Source: Oscillospiraceae bacterium (GTDB taxonomy: Bacteria > Bacillota > Clostridia > UMGS1810). From it: a DNA stretch of 38,940 nt. A program made the translations under genes and the position numbers. Below the pieces are notes generated by a model. The model did not search any database. It worked only from the letters and a program-made list of their open reading frames with translations, and was not told the DNA's origin. Of this stretch, positions 26,442 to 34,559 are shown piece after piece (positions within the stretch are counted from its first letter, which is position 1; the number at the start of each line of letters is the position of its first letter). The DNA is taken from the NCBI GenBank assembly GCA_021629085.1, contig JAJXRJ010000018.1, positions 6,813 through 45,752 of the forward strand, given 5' to 3'.

Positions 26442-27431
26442 TTATTTCATCTCATAATAGTGGTGCTTTACAATTCCAAGCCGGAGCCGGGGCGGTGAAA
26501 GTAAAATAGCAGTCGTAAGCAGCTTGTGCCGAAGCGTCGGTGTAATTTGCCGCGAGGTTTTAATATACCCCAGTACCTTGCGGTCACAAATTGCAGCATA
26601 GGCCGCCGCCTTTCCCGCTTTGCCGCAGGCGCTCGCCCGCGCCGCATACATCAGTATCACAAGTGCTGCCAGCCGCTGTGCCTGCCGCGACACCGCGTCA
26701 TCCTCTACGGTTTCTAAATAAATTTTCCATAAATGCATGATTTTATTGAGGCGCTTAATCGGCCAGGTTTTGGAATGGCTGCCATCATGGTGGTGATACT
26801 GATAATAGGGCGTACTTAAAAATGCCACCCGTTTTAAGTGCAGCACTGCTTCTAAATTAAACAGCAAATCCTCTGCAAACACCTCGTCATTGCTGTGAAA
26901 CCACAGCGCATGGGATAAAAGGAACGACCGGCAAAACAGCTTGTTGCACACCTCAAACCCATGCCGGTTGGCAAGAATAAACTGTTCAAAATATGCCGCT
27001 CTATCTGTAATGTCCACCACTTGCTCTAAAACCTGCAGCCTAACCTGGGTCTCTCCGTTTTCAAAACGGTCTAAAATGCCGCAGGCCGCCATATCCGCCT
27101 GTGCTGCATCTGCACACCGGAGCAAATTTTCATACATGTCTGGCAAAACTTCGTCATCCGCATCCACAAACCCCACATACCTGCCACGGGCCGCCTTTAA
27201 TCCAGCGTTGCGGGCCATGCCTTGCCCTTGGTTTTTTTGATGTAGCACATGCAGGCGCGCATCGTCAATGGACAAAAGCACACGCCTTGTTGCATCGGTA
27301 GAACCGTCGTCTATTACAATCACTTCCAGCGTTTTCAAAGACTGTGCTAAAATACTTTCCACACACCGTTTGATGGTGGATTCGGCATTGTAGGCGGGAA
27401 TGATGACCGAAACATCCGCAGGCACTACCAC
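26442..27431 (-). CDS. Family 2 glycosyltransferase
   Basis: The 329-residue GT-A enzyme heads the minus-strand exopolysaccharide operon. It has VSVIIPAYNAESTIKRCVESILAQS, VIVIDDGSTDAT, GQGMARNAGLKAARG and the DxD-type FVDADDEVLPDMY near residues 87-100. It starts with GTG: a GTG at 27431 and another two codons later both lie within reach of AAGGGGAA. It should add a sugar to the repeat unit. Confidence 0.9.
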   Translation of the reverse strand: MVVPADVSVIIPAYNAESTIKRCVESILAQSLKTLEVIVIDDGSTDATRRVLLSIDDARLHVLHQKNQGQGMARNAGLKAARGRYVGFVDADDEVLPDMYENLLRCADAAQADMAACGILDRFENGETQVRLQVLEQVVDITDRAAYFEQFILANRHGFEVCNKLFCRSFLLSHALWFHSNDEVFAEDLLFNLEAVLHLKRVAFLSTPYYQYHHHDGSHSKTWPIKRLNKIMHLWKIYLETVEDDAVSRQAQRLAALVILMYAARASACGKAGKAAAYAAICDRKVLGYIKTSRQITPTLRHKLLTTAILLSPPRLRLGIVKHHYYEMK

Positions 27432-27463
27432 ACACTTCCCCTTATCTGCATAATAATAAGAAT

Positions 27464-27492
27464 ATTATAACATTCGGCCTTTTTTTTGTCAA
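27464..27492 (-). promoter_or_regulatory. Perfect consensus promoter of the minus-strand exopolysaccharide operon
   Basis: On the minus strand TTGACA (27487-27492), 17 bp, TATAAT (27464-27469), with an extended TGT before the -10. The spacer begins with a run of A. Confidence 0.88.
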
Positions 27493-27515
27493 CAACGGCA
27501 TAATTTCTGTATAAT
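27486..27515 (+). promoter_or_regulatory. Promoter of the small membrane-anchored protein gene
   Basis: TTGTCA (27486-27491), 18 bp, TATAAT (27510-27515). Its -35 overlaps the -35 of the divergent exopolysaccharide promoter. Confidence 0.55.
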
Positions 27516-27573
27516 TTTACAATTCCAGCAAACAATACTATATGATTTCATTTTACAAATGAGGTGATAAACG

Positions 27574-27954
27574 ATGAATAAACGGCTTTTTTATACCATA
27601 TGTTCCACCGTATCTGGGATATGCCTGGCAATTTGGATTGGTGTATTCTTTGTGCACTATGCATCTAAAAAGCCGACGCCAAGCCCTGTCCCGTCCCCGC
27701 CGCAGGCAGCCCCAGTAGAAGAGGACAAGTCGAGTGCCATCCGGGTTTCTGCACTGAACCACTATCTTTTGGTGTCGGAAAACGGCGCAGTTTCTGTTTA
27801 TTGCGTGTATGATAACGGCTATAAAAGCCTAAAGAACGTTTTGGACATCAATGTAGACACCCTGCGTGCCAATGACCGAAAAGAATTTGAACGGGGCATT
27901 GTGGTGCATGACAGTGAAGACCTCGCTTTTTTAATTGAGGACTACGTGAGCTAA
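27574..27954 (+). CDS. Small membrane-anchored protein, BofC C-terminal-like domain
   Basis: The 126-residue protein has a membrane helix at about 7-29, a Pro/Ser linker (KKPTPSPVPSPPQAAP), and a C-terminal domain of about 65 residues (YLLVSENGAVSVYC... through GIVVHDSEDLAFLIEDY). That domain resembles the C-terminal module of BofC-like proteins seen in small clostridial proteins of unknown role. The topology suggests an outside domain held by one N-terminal helix. GAGGTGAT lies 5 bases before the ATG. Its function is unknown, and the domain call rests on resemblance only. Confidence 0.75.
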   Translation: MNKRLFYTICSTVSGICLAIWIGVFFVHYASKKPTPSPVPSPPQAAPVEEDKSSAIRVSALNHYLLVSENGAVSVYCVYDNGYKSLKNVLDINVDTLRANDRKEFERGIVVHDSEDLAFLIEDYVS

Positions 27955-27962
27955 TCCAAATA

Positions 27963-27991
27963 TTGACTTTTTTACTTCCAAAGTTTATAAT
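27963..27991 (+). promoter_or_regulatory. Promoter of the phosphofructokinase gene
   Basis: TTGACT (27963-27968), 17 bp, TATAAT (27986-27991). It lies about 30 bases before the chosen start and inside any longer reading of the gene. Confidence 0.8.
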
Positions 27992-28022
27992 GAAGGCAAA
28001 TCTGGTAAAAAGGAGAACGCTT

Positions 28023-29240
28023 ATGACCTCAAATGCAATCGTAGGGCAATCCGGCGGCCCCACCGCTGCCATCAATGCCACACTCGCCGGCGTGATTGAC
28101 GCGCTGTTAAAAAGCGAAAAAATTGGAAAAGTATACGGTGCGGTCAACGGAATTGAAGGGATCCTCCATCAAAATATCAAGGAGCTCAACCCCATTTTCC
28201 TCGACAAAGCGAATATTGGCCTCTTAAAGAATACGCCATCCGCTTATCTCGGCTCCTGCCGCTATAAGCTTCCTGCAGGCGATGCAAAAACATTTGAAAC
28301 ATTATTCCAAATTTTTAAGAAAAAGCACATTGCGTATTTTTTCTACATTGGCGGAAATGACTCTATGGATACAGTGATGCAGCTTTCTGACTATGCCAAA
28401 AAAACCGGACAGGATATTAAAATTATCGGCGTTCCCAAAACCATTGACAACGACCTTTGGGGCACCGACCACTGCCCGGGATTTGGCAGCGCGGCGAAAT
28501 ACGTTGCCACAAGTGTTGCAGAGATCGCCCGCGACGCCTACTGCTATGACACCGACTCGGTGACCATTGTAGAAATTATGGGCCGAAATGCCGGTTGGCT
28601 TACTGCGGCGTCCGCGCTTGCAAGAAGTGAAACCCTCTCGGCGCCCGACCTCATCTATCTGCCCGAAATCCCATTTTCAACAGAAGCGTTCTTTGCAGAT
28701 CTTGAAAAATTGCACGCCAAAAAGAAAAATATAGTTGTTGCAATTTCGGAAGGCATCCGCGATAAGGATGGCAATTACATTGCGGCAGACCACAAAAAAA
28801 CGACCGACCAGTTCGGCCATGCACAGCTAGGCGGTGCTGGGAAAACGCTAGAGGCTGCGGTAAAAGAACAGTTTGGCTGTAAATGCCGAAGCGTAGAGCT
28901 CAGTGTTTTGCAGCGGTGCGCTTCACACTTTGCCGCATCCACCGATATCAACGAATCATTTAAAATCGGCGCTGCAGCGGTAAAAGCAGCCTTTAAGGGC
29001 AAAACCGGCGAAATGATGGTTTTTAAACGTGCGGATTCTAAAAACTACCGGGTCACCATTGGCACCATGGATATCGCCCAAATCGCCAACAAGGAAAAAA
29101 AGGTCCCACGCGCATTTATCTCCCGCGGCAAAAATGGCGTAACCCAGGCGTTTTTAGACTATGCGCGGCCGCTCATTTTAGGCGAGGCAAAAATTTCTAT
29201 CAAAGATGGGCTTCCGATGCATTTGGTATTAAAAAAGTAG
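28023..29240 (+). CDS. Pyrophosphate-dependent 6-phosphofructokinase
   Basis: The 405-residue enzyme phosphorylates fructose 6-phosphate in glycolysis. It has GQSGGPTAAIN at 8-18, GGNDSMDT at 110-117 and VPKTIDNDLWGTDH at 137-150, and EIMGRNAGWL near 184-193. Lys in PKTIDND, where ATP-type enzymes have Gly, together with the GGNDS form, points to pyrophosphate as phosphoryl donor, which would make the step reversible. The ATG at 28023 follows AAAAGGAGA and lies downstream of the promoter, which rules out the longer in-frame start at 27963. It is a single gene with its own promoter. Confidence 0.92.
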   Translation: MTSNAIVGQSGGPTAAINATLAGVIDALLKSEKIGKVYGAVNGIEGILHQNIKELNPIFLDKANIGLLKNTPSAYLGSCRYKLPAGDAKTFETLFQIFKKKHIAYFFYIGGNDSMDTVMQLSDYAKKTGQDIKIIGVPKTIDNDLWGTDHCPGFGSAAKYVATSVAEIARDAYCYDTDSVTIVEIMGRNAGWLTAASALARSETLSAPDLIYLPEIPFSTEAFFADLEKLHAKKKNIVVAISEGIRDKDGNYIAADHKKTTDQFGHAQLGGAGKTLEAAVKEQFGCKCRSVELSVLQRCASHFAASTDINESFKIGAAAVKAAFKGKTGEMMVFKRADSKNYRVTIGTMDIAQIANKEKKVPRAFISRGKNGVTQAFLDYARPLILGEAKISIKDGLPMHLVLKK

Positions 29241-29311
29241 GATTAAACATGGCTTAAGAAATTCTTAATCTTTGTGATAGAAGATTTAACAGAAAGTTCA
29301 CAAAATATACA

Positions 29312-29340
29312 TTGATTTCCCGAACGTTTTGCAGTACAAT
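29312..29340 (+). promoter_or_regulatory. Promoter of the alarmone synthetase gene
   Basis: TTGATT, 17 bp, TACAAT ending at about 29340; roughly 40 bases upstream of the start codon. Confidence 0.6.
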
Positions 29341-29379
29341 GAGGGTGTACCAACAAACAGATACGGAGGGACATTTTAT

Positions 29380-30063
29380 ATGGACACAAAAACGAAAAAG
29401 GAGTTGCTTACCGCCACTCTTTTCCAAGCGCCCGACGAGCTGGTTGCCATCACCAAGCAATTTAAAGAAGCGATTATGATGTATAACTGCGCGGCACGGG
29501 AAGTGACAACCAAACTGGAAGTTTTAAACGAAGAATTCACAGCAAAAGGAATTGAATCGCCAATTGAATCGATAAAAAGCAGAATTAAAACCCCAAAGAG
29601 TATTTTTGATAAACTCAAACGCAAGGGACTCCCGCTTACCGTGGAGTCTATTACAAAAAACCTCAATGACGTTGCAGGCGTGCGCATCATTTGTTCGTTT
29701 GTGGAAGATATTTATTCCATTGCAGAAATGCTGGTGGCCCAAGACGACATCAAGCTTATCCTCTATAAGGACTACATAAAACGGCCAAAGGAAAATGGTT
29801 ACCGCAGCCTGCATCTGGTGGTGGAGGTTCCGGTGTTCTTTTCCGACCAAAAAAAGCCCATGCGCGTGGAAATCCAAATCCGAACCATTGCCATGGATTT
29901 TTGGGCGAGCCTAGAACATCAAATCCACTATAAAAAGGTGGATGGCGATTCCGATATGGTCCAGGAACTCAAAGAGTGCGCTGACGTGATCTTTGACACT
30001 GACGTGCGCATGCAGACTATCAAAAATAAAATGGCGCAAAAACATAAGCAAGCTGCCAGCTGA
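29380..30063 (+). CDS. Small alarmone synthetase (RelQ/YjbM-like GTP pyrophosphokinase)
   Basis: The 227-residue protein consists of the RelA/SpoT synthetase domain alone, flanked by helices. Visible motifs are IKSRIKTPKSIFDKLKRKG, the NDVAGVRIICSFVEDIY block near 102-118, DYIKRPKENGYRSLHLVVE near 139-157, and VEIQIRTIAMDFWASLEHQIHYK near 174-196. There is no hydrolase, TGS or ACT domain, so it fits the RelQ group of small synthetases that make (p)ppGpp under stress. ATG 29380 follows GGAGGGA by about 7 bases; an in-frame TTG at 29329 overlaps the promoter and is rejected. Confidence 0.92.
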   Translation: MDTKTKKELLTATLFQAPDELVAITKQFKEAIMMYNCAAREVTTKLEVLNEEFTAKGIESPIESIKSRIKTPKSIFDKLKRKGLPLTVESITKNLNDVAGVRIICSFVEDIYSIAEMLVAQDDIKLILYKDYIKRPKENGYRSLHLVVEVPVFFSDQKKPMRVEIQIRTIAMDFWASLEHQIHYKKVDGDSDMVQELKECADVIFDTDVRMQTIKNKMAQKHKQAAS

Positions 30064-30074
30064 TGCGCGCACAA

Positions 30075-30112
30075 AAAAACGCTTGCAATTTTATATAAAC
30101 TTCAGCGTTTTT
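30075..30112 (+). terminator. First terminator after the alarmone synthetase gene
   Basis: AAAAACGCT (30075-30083) pairs with AGCGTTTTT (30104-30112) around a 20-base AT-rich loop. The long loop makes it weaker than the next hairpin. Confidence 0.5.
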
Positions 30113-30218
30113 ATAAAATTAAATTGTTGTAAATGGGTTCGCTATTGCACCGGACTCACTTCTTGGGATTGCCCCCGATTTTGGGTAAAGCCCAAGCAAG
30201 GGTAACATAAATACTGTG

Positions 30219-30245
30219 GCAGGGAGCTTATGCTCCCTGCTTTTT
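30219..30245 (+). terminator. Strong terminator overlapping the end of the truncated regulator gene
   Basis: GCAGGGAGC (30219-30227) pairs with GCTCCCTGC (30232-30240) around TTAT, followed by TTTTT. The right arm is also read as the last codons of the truncated AraC-like gene on the other strand. No gene is recognised in 30113-30218. Confidence 0.8.
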
Positions 30246-30713
30246 GTTTATCCATCCATTCGCTTCCCTATTTACCAGCCTTGATTCCGTTTCACCCTCA
30301 GAAATGACTGCACTGCAGAGTAAATGAAGCAAAATTGCATTTTTAACATACGCCGGGCAACTGGGCAAATTGCTGTAATGAAGCAGCTCTTTAAACAGGC
30401 CAGGCTGGCAAAACCGTTCCATAACGGTTGGTACACATACCAAATCCCCTTCTGAGAAAAAGTGCACCCAGAAAAAAGAAGTATGCCCCGTACTTTCCGA
30501 AATGCCTTGATGGCAAAGGAAAGGGCGCAGCAGGCAAAGGCCCCCTTTCTTTAAATGGATTTCCTCCCCTTGTTCTTCCATATGCACTTCCCCATCCACC
30601 ACATAAATCAATTCAAAAGTCCGCTCTGTCCTTTTCGGATGAATCCAAGGGGCCTGTGTCGTAAACAGCCCCATGTATTCAAACGAAAGCATTTGATCCT
30701 GCTTTGTCAACAT
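30228..30713 (-). pseudogene. AraC-type regulator lacking its DNA-binding domain
   Basis: The surviving 161 residues form the N-terminal cupin sensor of an AraC-type regulator: IHPKRTERTFELIYVVDGEVHMEEQGEEIHLKKGGLCLLRPF, then HTSFFWVHF and the linker helices FKELLHYSN and YVKNAILLHLLCSAV. The frame ends at LVNREANGWINKKQGA, just where the first helix-turn-helix would begin, and the last codons are the arm of the 30219-30245 terminator. The usual length is about 280 residues, so about 100-120 are missing. ATG 30713 follows GGAG. It is divergent from the broken GH127 gene, its likely former target. It can no longer bind DNA in the usual way. Confidence 0.85.
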
Positions 30714-30815
30714 GTCTGTTTTCTCCAATCAATCACGTTTTTTTGCTCTTGCTTTCCCCTTCTCTTATAGGATACAATGAAACAAGGAAAAAGGCAAGTG
30801 AAAGGAGAATGTTCT

Positions 30816-32147
30816 ATGAATCAAATTTCATTTCATCAGGTTGTATTGACCAATGGCTTCTGGAAAAAAAGGAGGACTTAAATCGGAAAATTACAGTTGA
30901 GTCTGTTGCTGATTGATCAAATTGAAAAAAATCAGGATGCCTGTGGTTATTTTAATATTTATTTTACTGTCTGCGAGCCTGGCAAACGGTTTACCGACCG
31001 CAATTGCCACGAATTGTACTGCGCCGGGCATTTGATAGAGGCTGCAGTCGCATATTATGAAGCGACAGGCAAAGACCGCTTTTTAAAGCTGATGATGAAA
31101 TATGCAGACTATATCAAAAAGGTTTTCATGGATGACCAGTCCTCCTCATTTACCACTCCGGGTCATGAAGAAATTGAACTGGCTCTTGTCAAGCTTTACC
31201 GCTGCACCAAAGAAACACGATATTTAGAACTAGCTTTGTTTTTTGTAAACCAGCGCGGCCAAAAGGAAGAGGGGCTGCAAGCTTCTCTTAAGCCGCTGGC
31301 ATGTTATCATCAAAGCCATTTGCCTGTCCGCCAGCAGCATTCTGCCATGGGCATGCTGTCCGGCCTTTCCTTGGATGGGAAACGGTTTTTTTACGAAAAC
31401 CCGCTTGAAATCAACTTACAATATAACAAGCGGTACAATTGTACCGAGTCTTGTGAACATTTACCTCTGTCCCGCCGTCCTGAAATCTTTGGCTGCTCCT
31501 GCTGCCCGCCAAACATCAACAGGGTTTTATCTTCTTTGGGAGACTTTTGTTATGGGATTGAGGATCAAACCGTCTACGTCCATCAGTTTATGGACAGTAA
31601 GATGGAACAGGACGGCATCCAGTTAGTCCAAAGGACAAATTATCCCCAAGATGGAACGGTTACCATTACCCTTTCGGGAGCAAACCGCTTAAAAATTCGC
31701 ATTCCCGGCTGGTGCAAAAAGTTTTCTGTCAGTACCCCCTACACCATAGACCGCGGCTATGCCGTTGTCAAAGACCTGTCCTGCACAGTTCAAATCAATT
31801 TTGACATGACGCCCTTTTTGGTTGGGGCAAGCCCGCGGGTATGGGGAAATGCAAACCGCGCCGCCGTACAGCGGGGGCCAATGGTATATTGCCTGGAAGG
31901 GGTTGATAACCAAGAAGAAAACCTTCACAATCTTTATGTGGATAAAAACGCCGCCTTTACAGAGTCTTACTGCAAAACCTTTGACGCCCCTATCTTGACT
32001 GTAAAAGGCTGGAAACGGATGGATTCAGAGCAGCTATATGCCCCGCTTTCAGAACGATTCCTCCCCATCACCCTTACTATGATCCCTTATTATTGCTTTG
32101 CCAACCGGCAGGAATCTGATTTACTGGTATGGCTTAATTACAAATAA
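30816..32147 (+). pseudogene. Broken GH127 beta-L-arabinofuranosidase gene
   Basis: ATG 30816, behind AAAGGAGA, opens a GH127-like N-terminus (ISFHQVVLTNGFW) that stops at TAA after 22 codons. The reading resumes in another frame as KKEDLNRKITVESV, consistent with loss of one A from the A run after the FW codons. A gap of about 55-60 codons follows, then a third stretch from LLIDQIEKNQDACGYFNIYFTV to the end at 32147. Inside it, LPVRQQHSAMG runs straight into MLSGLSLDGKRFFYENP, where intact relatives have about 90-100 more residues. That lost part should hold the acid/base Glu and the zinc ligands of the AETC motif. The nucleophile region GCSCCPPN is kept. Catalysis is very unlikely. Intact relatives are about 650 residues. 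Confidence 0.88.
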
Positions 32148-32388
32148 AGCTACAATTGCGGCAGAATTTTTCCTAAATTTGAGTATGCCAAATGTCGTTT
32201 TGGTGTTTTAATTTCCGCTTGATTTTAAACGTCTATGCCGGCCCGGAGGCCGCCGACTGCGACCTCTCCTGGCTGGGGGTGCACTGCTCATTTTGCTGGC
32301 ATTTATGAAACTGAAATGACGCATGGCAGCAAACTATAAACGGTGCTTATCATATTTTTCACATGAGAAGCCTTTATTTGTTGTGCTT
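32148..32388. other. Intergenic remnant region
   Basis: This 241-bp stretch lies between the converging GH127 pseudogene and DUF4838-like gene. It holds a GC-rich patch (about 32240-32300) unlike its AT-rich flanks. One plus frame reads LLAGGALLILLAFMKLK then stop, like the hydrophobic end of a lost membrane protein. No complete gene and no clear terminator are seen. Confidence 0.35.
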
Positions 32389-33354
32389 CTATACACTTCT
32401 ATTTACAAGTTCCATAAACGGTTTTATTGGAGGAGCGCCATACAAAGCGCGGTAGTCTTCCCCCAAATAGCAGGCAAATGTTGTGATATATTCCATTCCG
32501 GTTTCCGCATACATTCTGGCGTCCTCTGCCACACACGCGGTATGGAGCGACAATTTTTCAGGCGGTTTTTTATATTCTGAAAACAACGAATTATCCAGCC
32601 AATAGTCTAAGGCGGTGGCATGCGCGTGTCCAAAATAGTTTAACAAGCCAGAAAGCGGCGCAACGCTCTCCCGATTTTTCTCAGACGCTAAATCTCCAAG
32701 CGGCCGTGTATGGTCGCGGGAAATAGGTGCGTACTCCAGATAAATACCATCCTCCGGCACAATTCTTGATGGAACCTCCAATGTGTCGCCATACGCCAGA
32801 TGGCACTGCATCGCCGCCGGGTCTACCCGCCGCAGGCCCTGTACAATCGCATTGTCAACCACAAGGGACTGGTCAGCTCTTGAAAGCAGGCGGCAGGCAG
32901 CACAGCAGCAACCGCCATGATGGACATCATTTTGCCAAATGTGATACCGGTGATTGCTGGGGATGAGAATTTTAGCCAATTTTTCTACTGCATCTGAAAG
33001 GTATTGCATTGCCTCCTGATTGGAAACACAATAATTGCCGTCTGCAACCCGTTTCCCTTCCTGATTCATCCGAAACCAGTCTGGATGCGCGTCAAAAAGT
33101 GCTTCGGGCATCAAGTAGGAAATGCCGTGAAATGCATACTCAATTTCCACGCCATTGTTTTTTAACTTCTTCAAATGATTTTGAAAGCCCTCATTTTCTT
33201 GAAGCTCTATCAGCCTTTTTAGGGAATCCCGCGTTTTACTGCTGGCCCCACCGATGGGATGCAGTCCTAGTACATCTATTTTGTTCGCTAAAATCTCCTC
33301 TACCCAAAATGCATCCAACTCCTCCGGATGAATTAAAACACCAATTTTTTTCAT
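32389..33354 (-). CDS. DUF4838-like glycan-locus protein
   Basis: The 321-residue protein resembles DUF4838 proteins found beside polysaccharide-degrading enzymes: PDWFRMNQEGKRVADGNYCVSNQEAMQYL near 91-119, HRYHIWQNDVHHGGCCCAACRLLSRADQ near 135-162, HLAYGDTLEVPSRIVPEDGIYLEYAPI near 185-211. The acidic IWQNDV segment and the Cys cluster are conserved-looking and could form an active or metal site. It has no signal peptide and is shorter than many relatives, whose extra domains are absent. GGAGGAGA precedes the ATG by 6 bases. It is the last gene of the sugar-acid operon. Activity is unknown; a hydrolase-like TIM barrel is a guess. Confidence 0.75.
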   Translation of the reverse strand: MKKIGVLIHPEELDAFWVEEILANKIDVLGLHPIGGASSKTRDSLKRLIELQENEGFQNHLKKLKNNGVEIEYAFHGISYLMPEALFDAHPDWFRMNQEGKRVADGNYCVSNQEAMQYLSDAVEKLAKILIPSNHRYHIWQNDVHHGGCCCAACRLLSRADQSLVVDNAIVQGLRRVDPAAMQCHLAYGDTLEVPSRIVPEDGIYLEYAPISRDHTRPLGDLASEKNRESVAPLSGLLNYFGHAHATALDYWLDNSLFSEYKKPPEKLSLHTACVAEDARMYAETGMEYITTFACYLGEDYRALYGAPPIKPFMELVNRSV

Positions 33355-33581
33355 GTTCTCTCTCCTCCTACTGGATTTGTTGCAGCCTTTTTGGCTTTCA
33401 AGAGCGATCTGACTTCTATACAGGGCGTGTATATGTTTGTAAAAGGGAGCCTCCTCCCCGTTATTCTTCTGCCTTTGTGGTTACTGTCTGGGTTTCCGCA
33501 TCCTAAGTCGGCGACAGCACCCATTCCTTCCTCCACAGCGCACATTTGAATATAAATCGGCTGCTCATTTTCATTGCACAT
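33351..33581 (-). CDS. Doubtful 76-residue ORF between lactonase and DUF4838-like genes
   Basis: This frame fills most of the 248-bp gap. Its stop overlaps the next ATG by 4 bases (ATGA), and a weak GGAAG stands 10 bases before its ATG. The sequence (QPIYIQMCAVEEGMGAVADLGCGNP...) matches no family I recognise, and the second half is rich in Lys and Arg with no obvious fold. It may be a small real gene, a remnant, or chance. Confidence 0.3.
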   Translation of the reverse strand: MCNENEQPIYIQMCAVEEGMGAVADLGCGNPDSNHKGRRITGRRLPFTNIYTPCIEVRSLLKAKKAATNPVGGERT

Positions 33582-33602
33582 AATTACTGCTGCTTCCAGA
33601 AT

Positions 33603-34559
33603 TCAAATTACACAAAGCGGTGATTTGACTTTAATTTCAACTGCTAGTTTCTCCGGAATTCCTTCTGTCAATGTAAAAAAAGTAACATTATCGCTTTGCT
33701 CATTTGTACAGATCAGTATATCCCCGAAAATATTAAAATCACGAGGAGACGCTCCGCCGCAAGGGGTAAAACATACCGATTCCAGCTTTTCTCCACAGAC
33801 TTTAAAAATACAAATCGAATCATGCCCGCGGTTTGATGCATATAAATATCCGTTGTTTAACCGAATTGCCGCAGCTGTATTTGCTCCATGATAATCCGCT
33901 GGAACCGTACTATACGACTGGACATATCTCAATATGCCGTCCTGCAGGCGAAAAACCTCAACCGTTGAGGACAATTCTCCTATACAGTATACAAATTCCC
34001 CACCGCACGTAATATGTCTTGCGCCGCAACCGTCTGGAACACGGGTTTGGCTGCGCAATTCCAGGTTTTCATCATATAGATAAATATTGTCCGTCCCAAG
34101 ATCAGCCGCAAATAAGATGCTTTTATCCCCATTGAAATCAATATAATGCGGATGCGGCCGCTCTTGCCGCTCTTTGTTTTTACCGGCACCGGTATGGACA
34201 GCCTGCCGATCCGGCATCTTCACAACATTGCCGGAAAGGTAGTTTGCCACATACACACTGCCGTTTTTCACAGATAAATAACAGGCGCATTCCCCATGAG
34301 TAGATAAAATTCCACCCAGGCTCCGCAGATTGCCGTCTGCATCTATTGTATATGTCGTCAGCCCGCTGTCTGCAGAATGTTCAAATGGCTTCCGCAGGAG
34401 CACATACAGCGTATCCTGCTCCCTTGCCATATACATCGGCCGGTCGCATGCTGCTTTTCCCACGCAGGTAACATTGGTTCCGTTCCATTGATAGTGATAA
34501 ATCCCCCCCTGCCGATCACAGGAAGCAACATAGAAATCAAAGGGCTGTTTGCGTGTCAT
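33603..34559 (-). CDS. Lactonase-family seven-bladed beta-propeller (6-phosphogluconolactonase-like)
   Basis: The 318-residue protein has the repeated blade pattern of the lactonase family. It opens with FYVASCDRQGGIYHYQWNG and contains CACYLSVKNGSVYVANYLSGNV, RPHPHYIDFNGDKSILFAADLGTDNIYLY, GARHITCGGEFVYCIGELSSTVEVF, YLYASNRGHDSICIF and GGASPRDFNIFGDILICTNEQSDNV. These correspond to the conserved His and Asn/Arg positions of the propeller. It should open a sugar lactone to the aldonate. The ATG at 34559 is preferred because GGTGA lies 5 bases before it; an ATG at 34571 is also in frame. The gene overlaps the end of the RraA-like gene by 23 bases. Confidence 0.87.
   Translation of the reverse strand: MTRKQPFDFYVASCDRQGGIYHYQWNGTNVTCVGKAACDRPMYMAREQDTLYVLLRKPFEHSADSGLTTYTIDADGNLRSLGGILSTHGECACYLSVKNGSVYVANYLSGNVVKMPDRQAVHTGAGKNKERQERPHPHYIDFNGDKSILFAADLGTDNIYLYDENLELRSQTRVPDGCGARHITCGGEFVYCIGELSSTVEVFRLQDGILRYVQSYSTVPADYHGANTAAAIRLNNGYLYASNRGHDSICIFKVCGEKLESVCFTPCGGASPRDFNIFGDILICTNEQSDNVTFFTLTEGIPEKLAVEIKVKSPLCVI

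Noticed and set aside
29254..29268. Perfect palindrome TTAAGAA-A-TTCTTAA between the phosphofructokinase and alarmone synthetase genes
   Set aside because: It has no GC pairs except one per arm and no T run, so it is a poor terminator, and no known regulator site matches it.
30119..30218. Possible RNA gene or short peptide after the alarmone synthetase
   Set aside because: No tRNA cloverleaf, no known riboswitch core and no ribosome site could be found; only the flanking hairpins are convincing.
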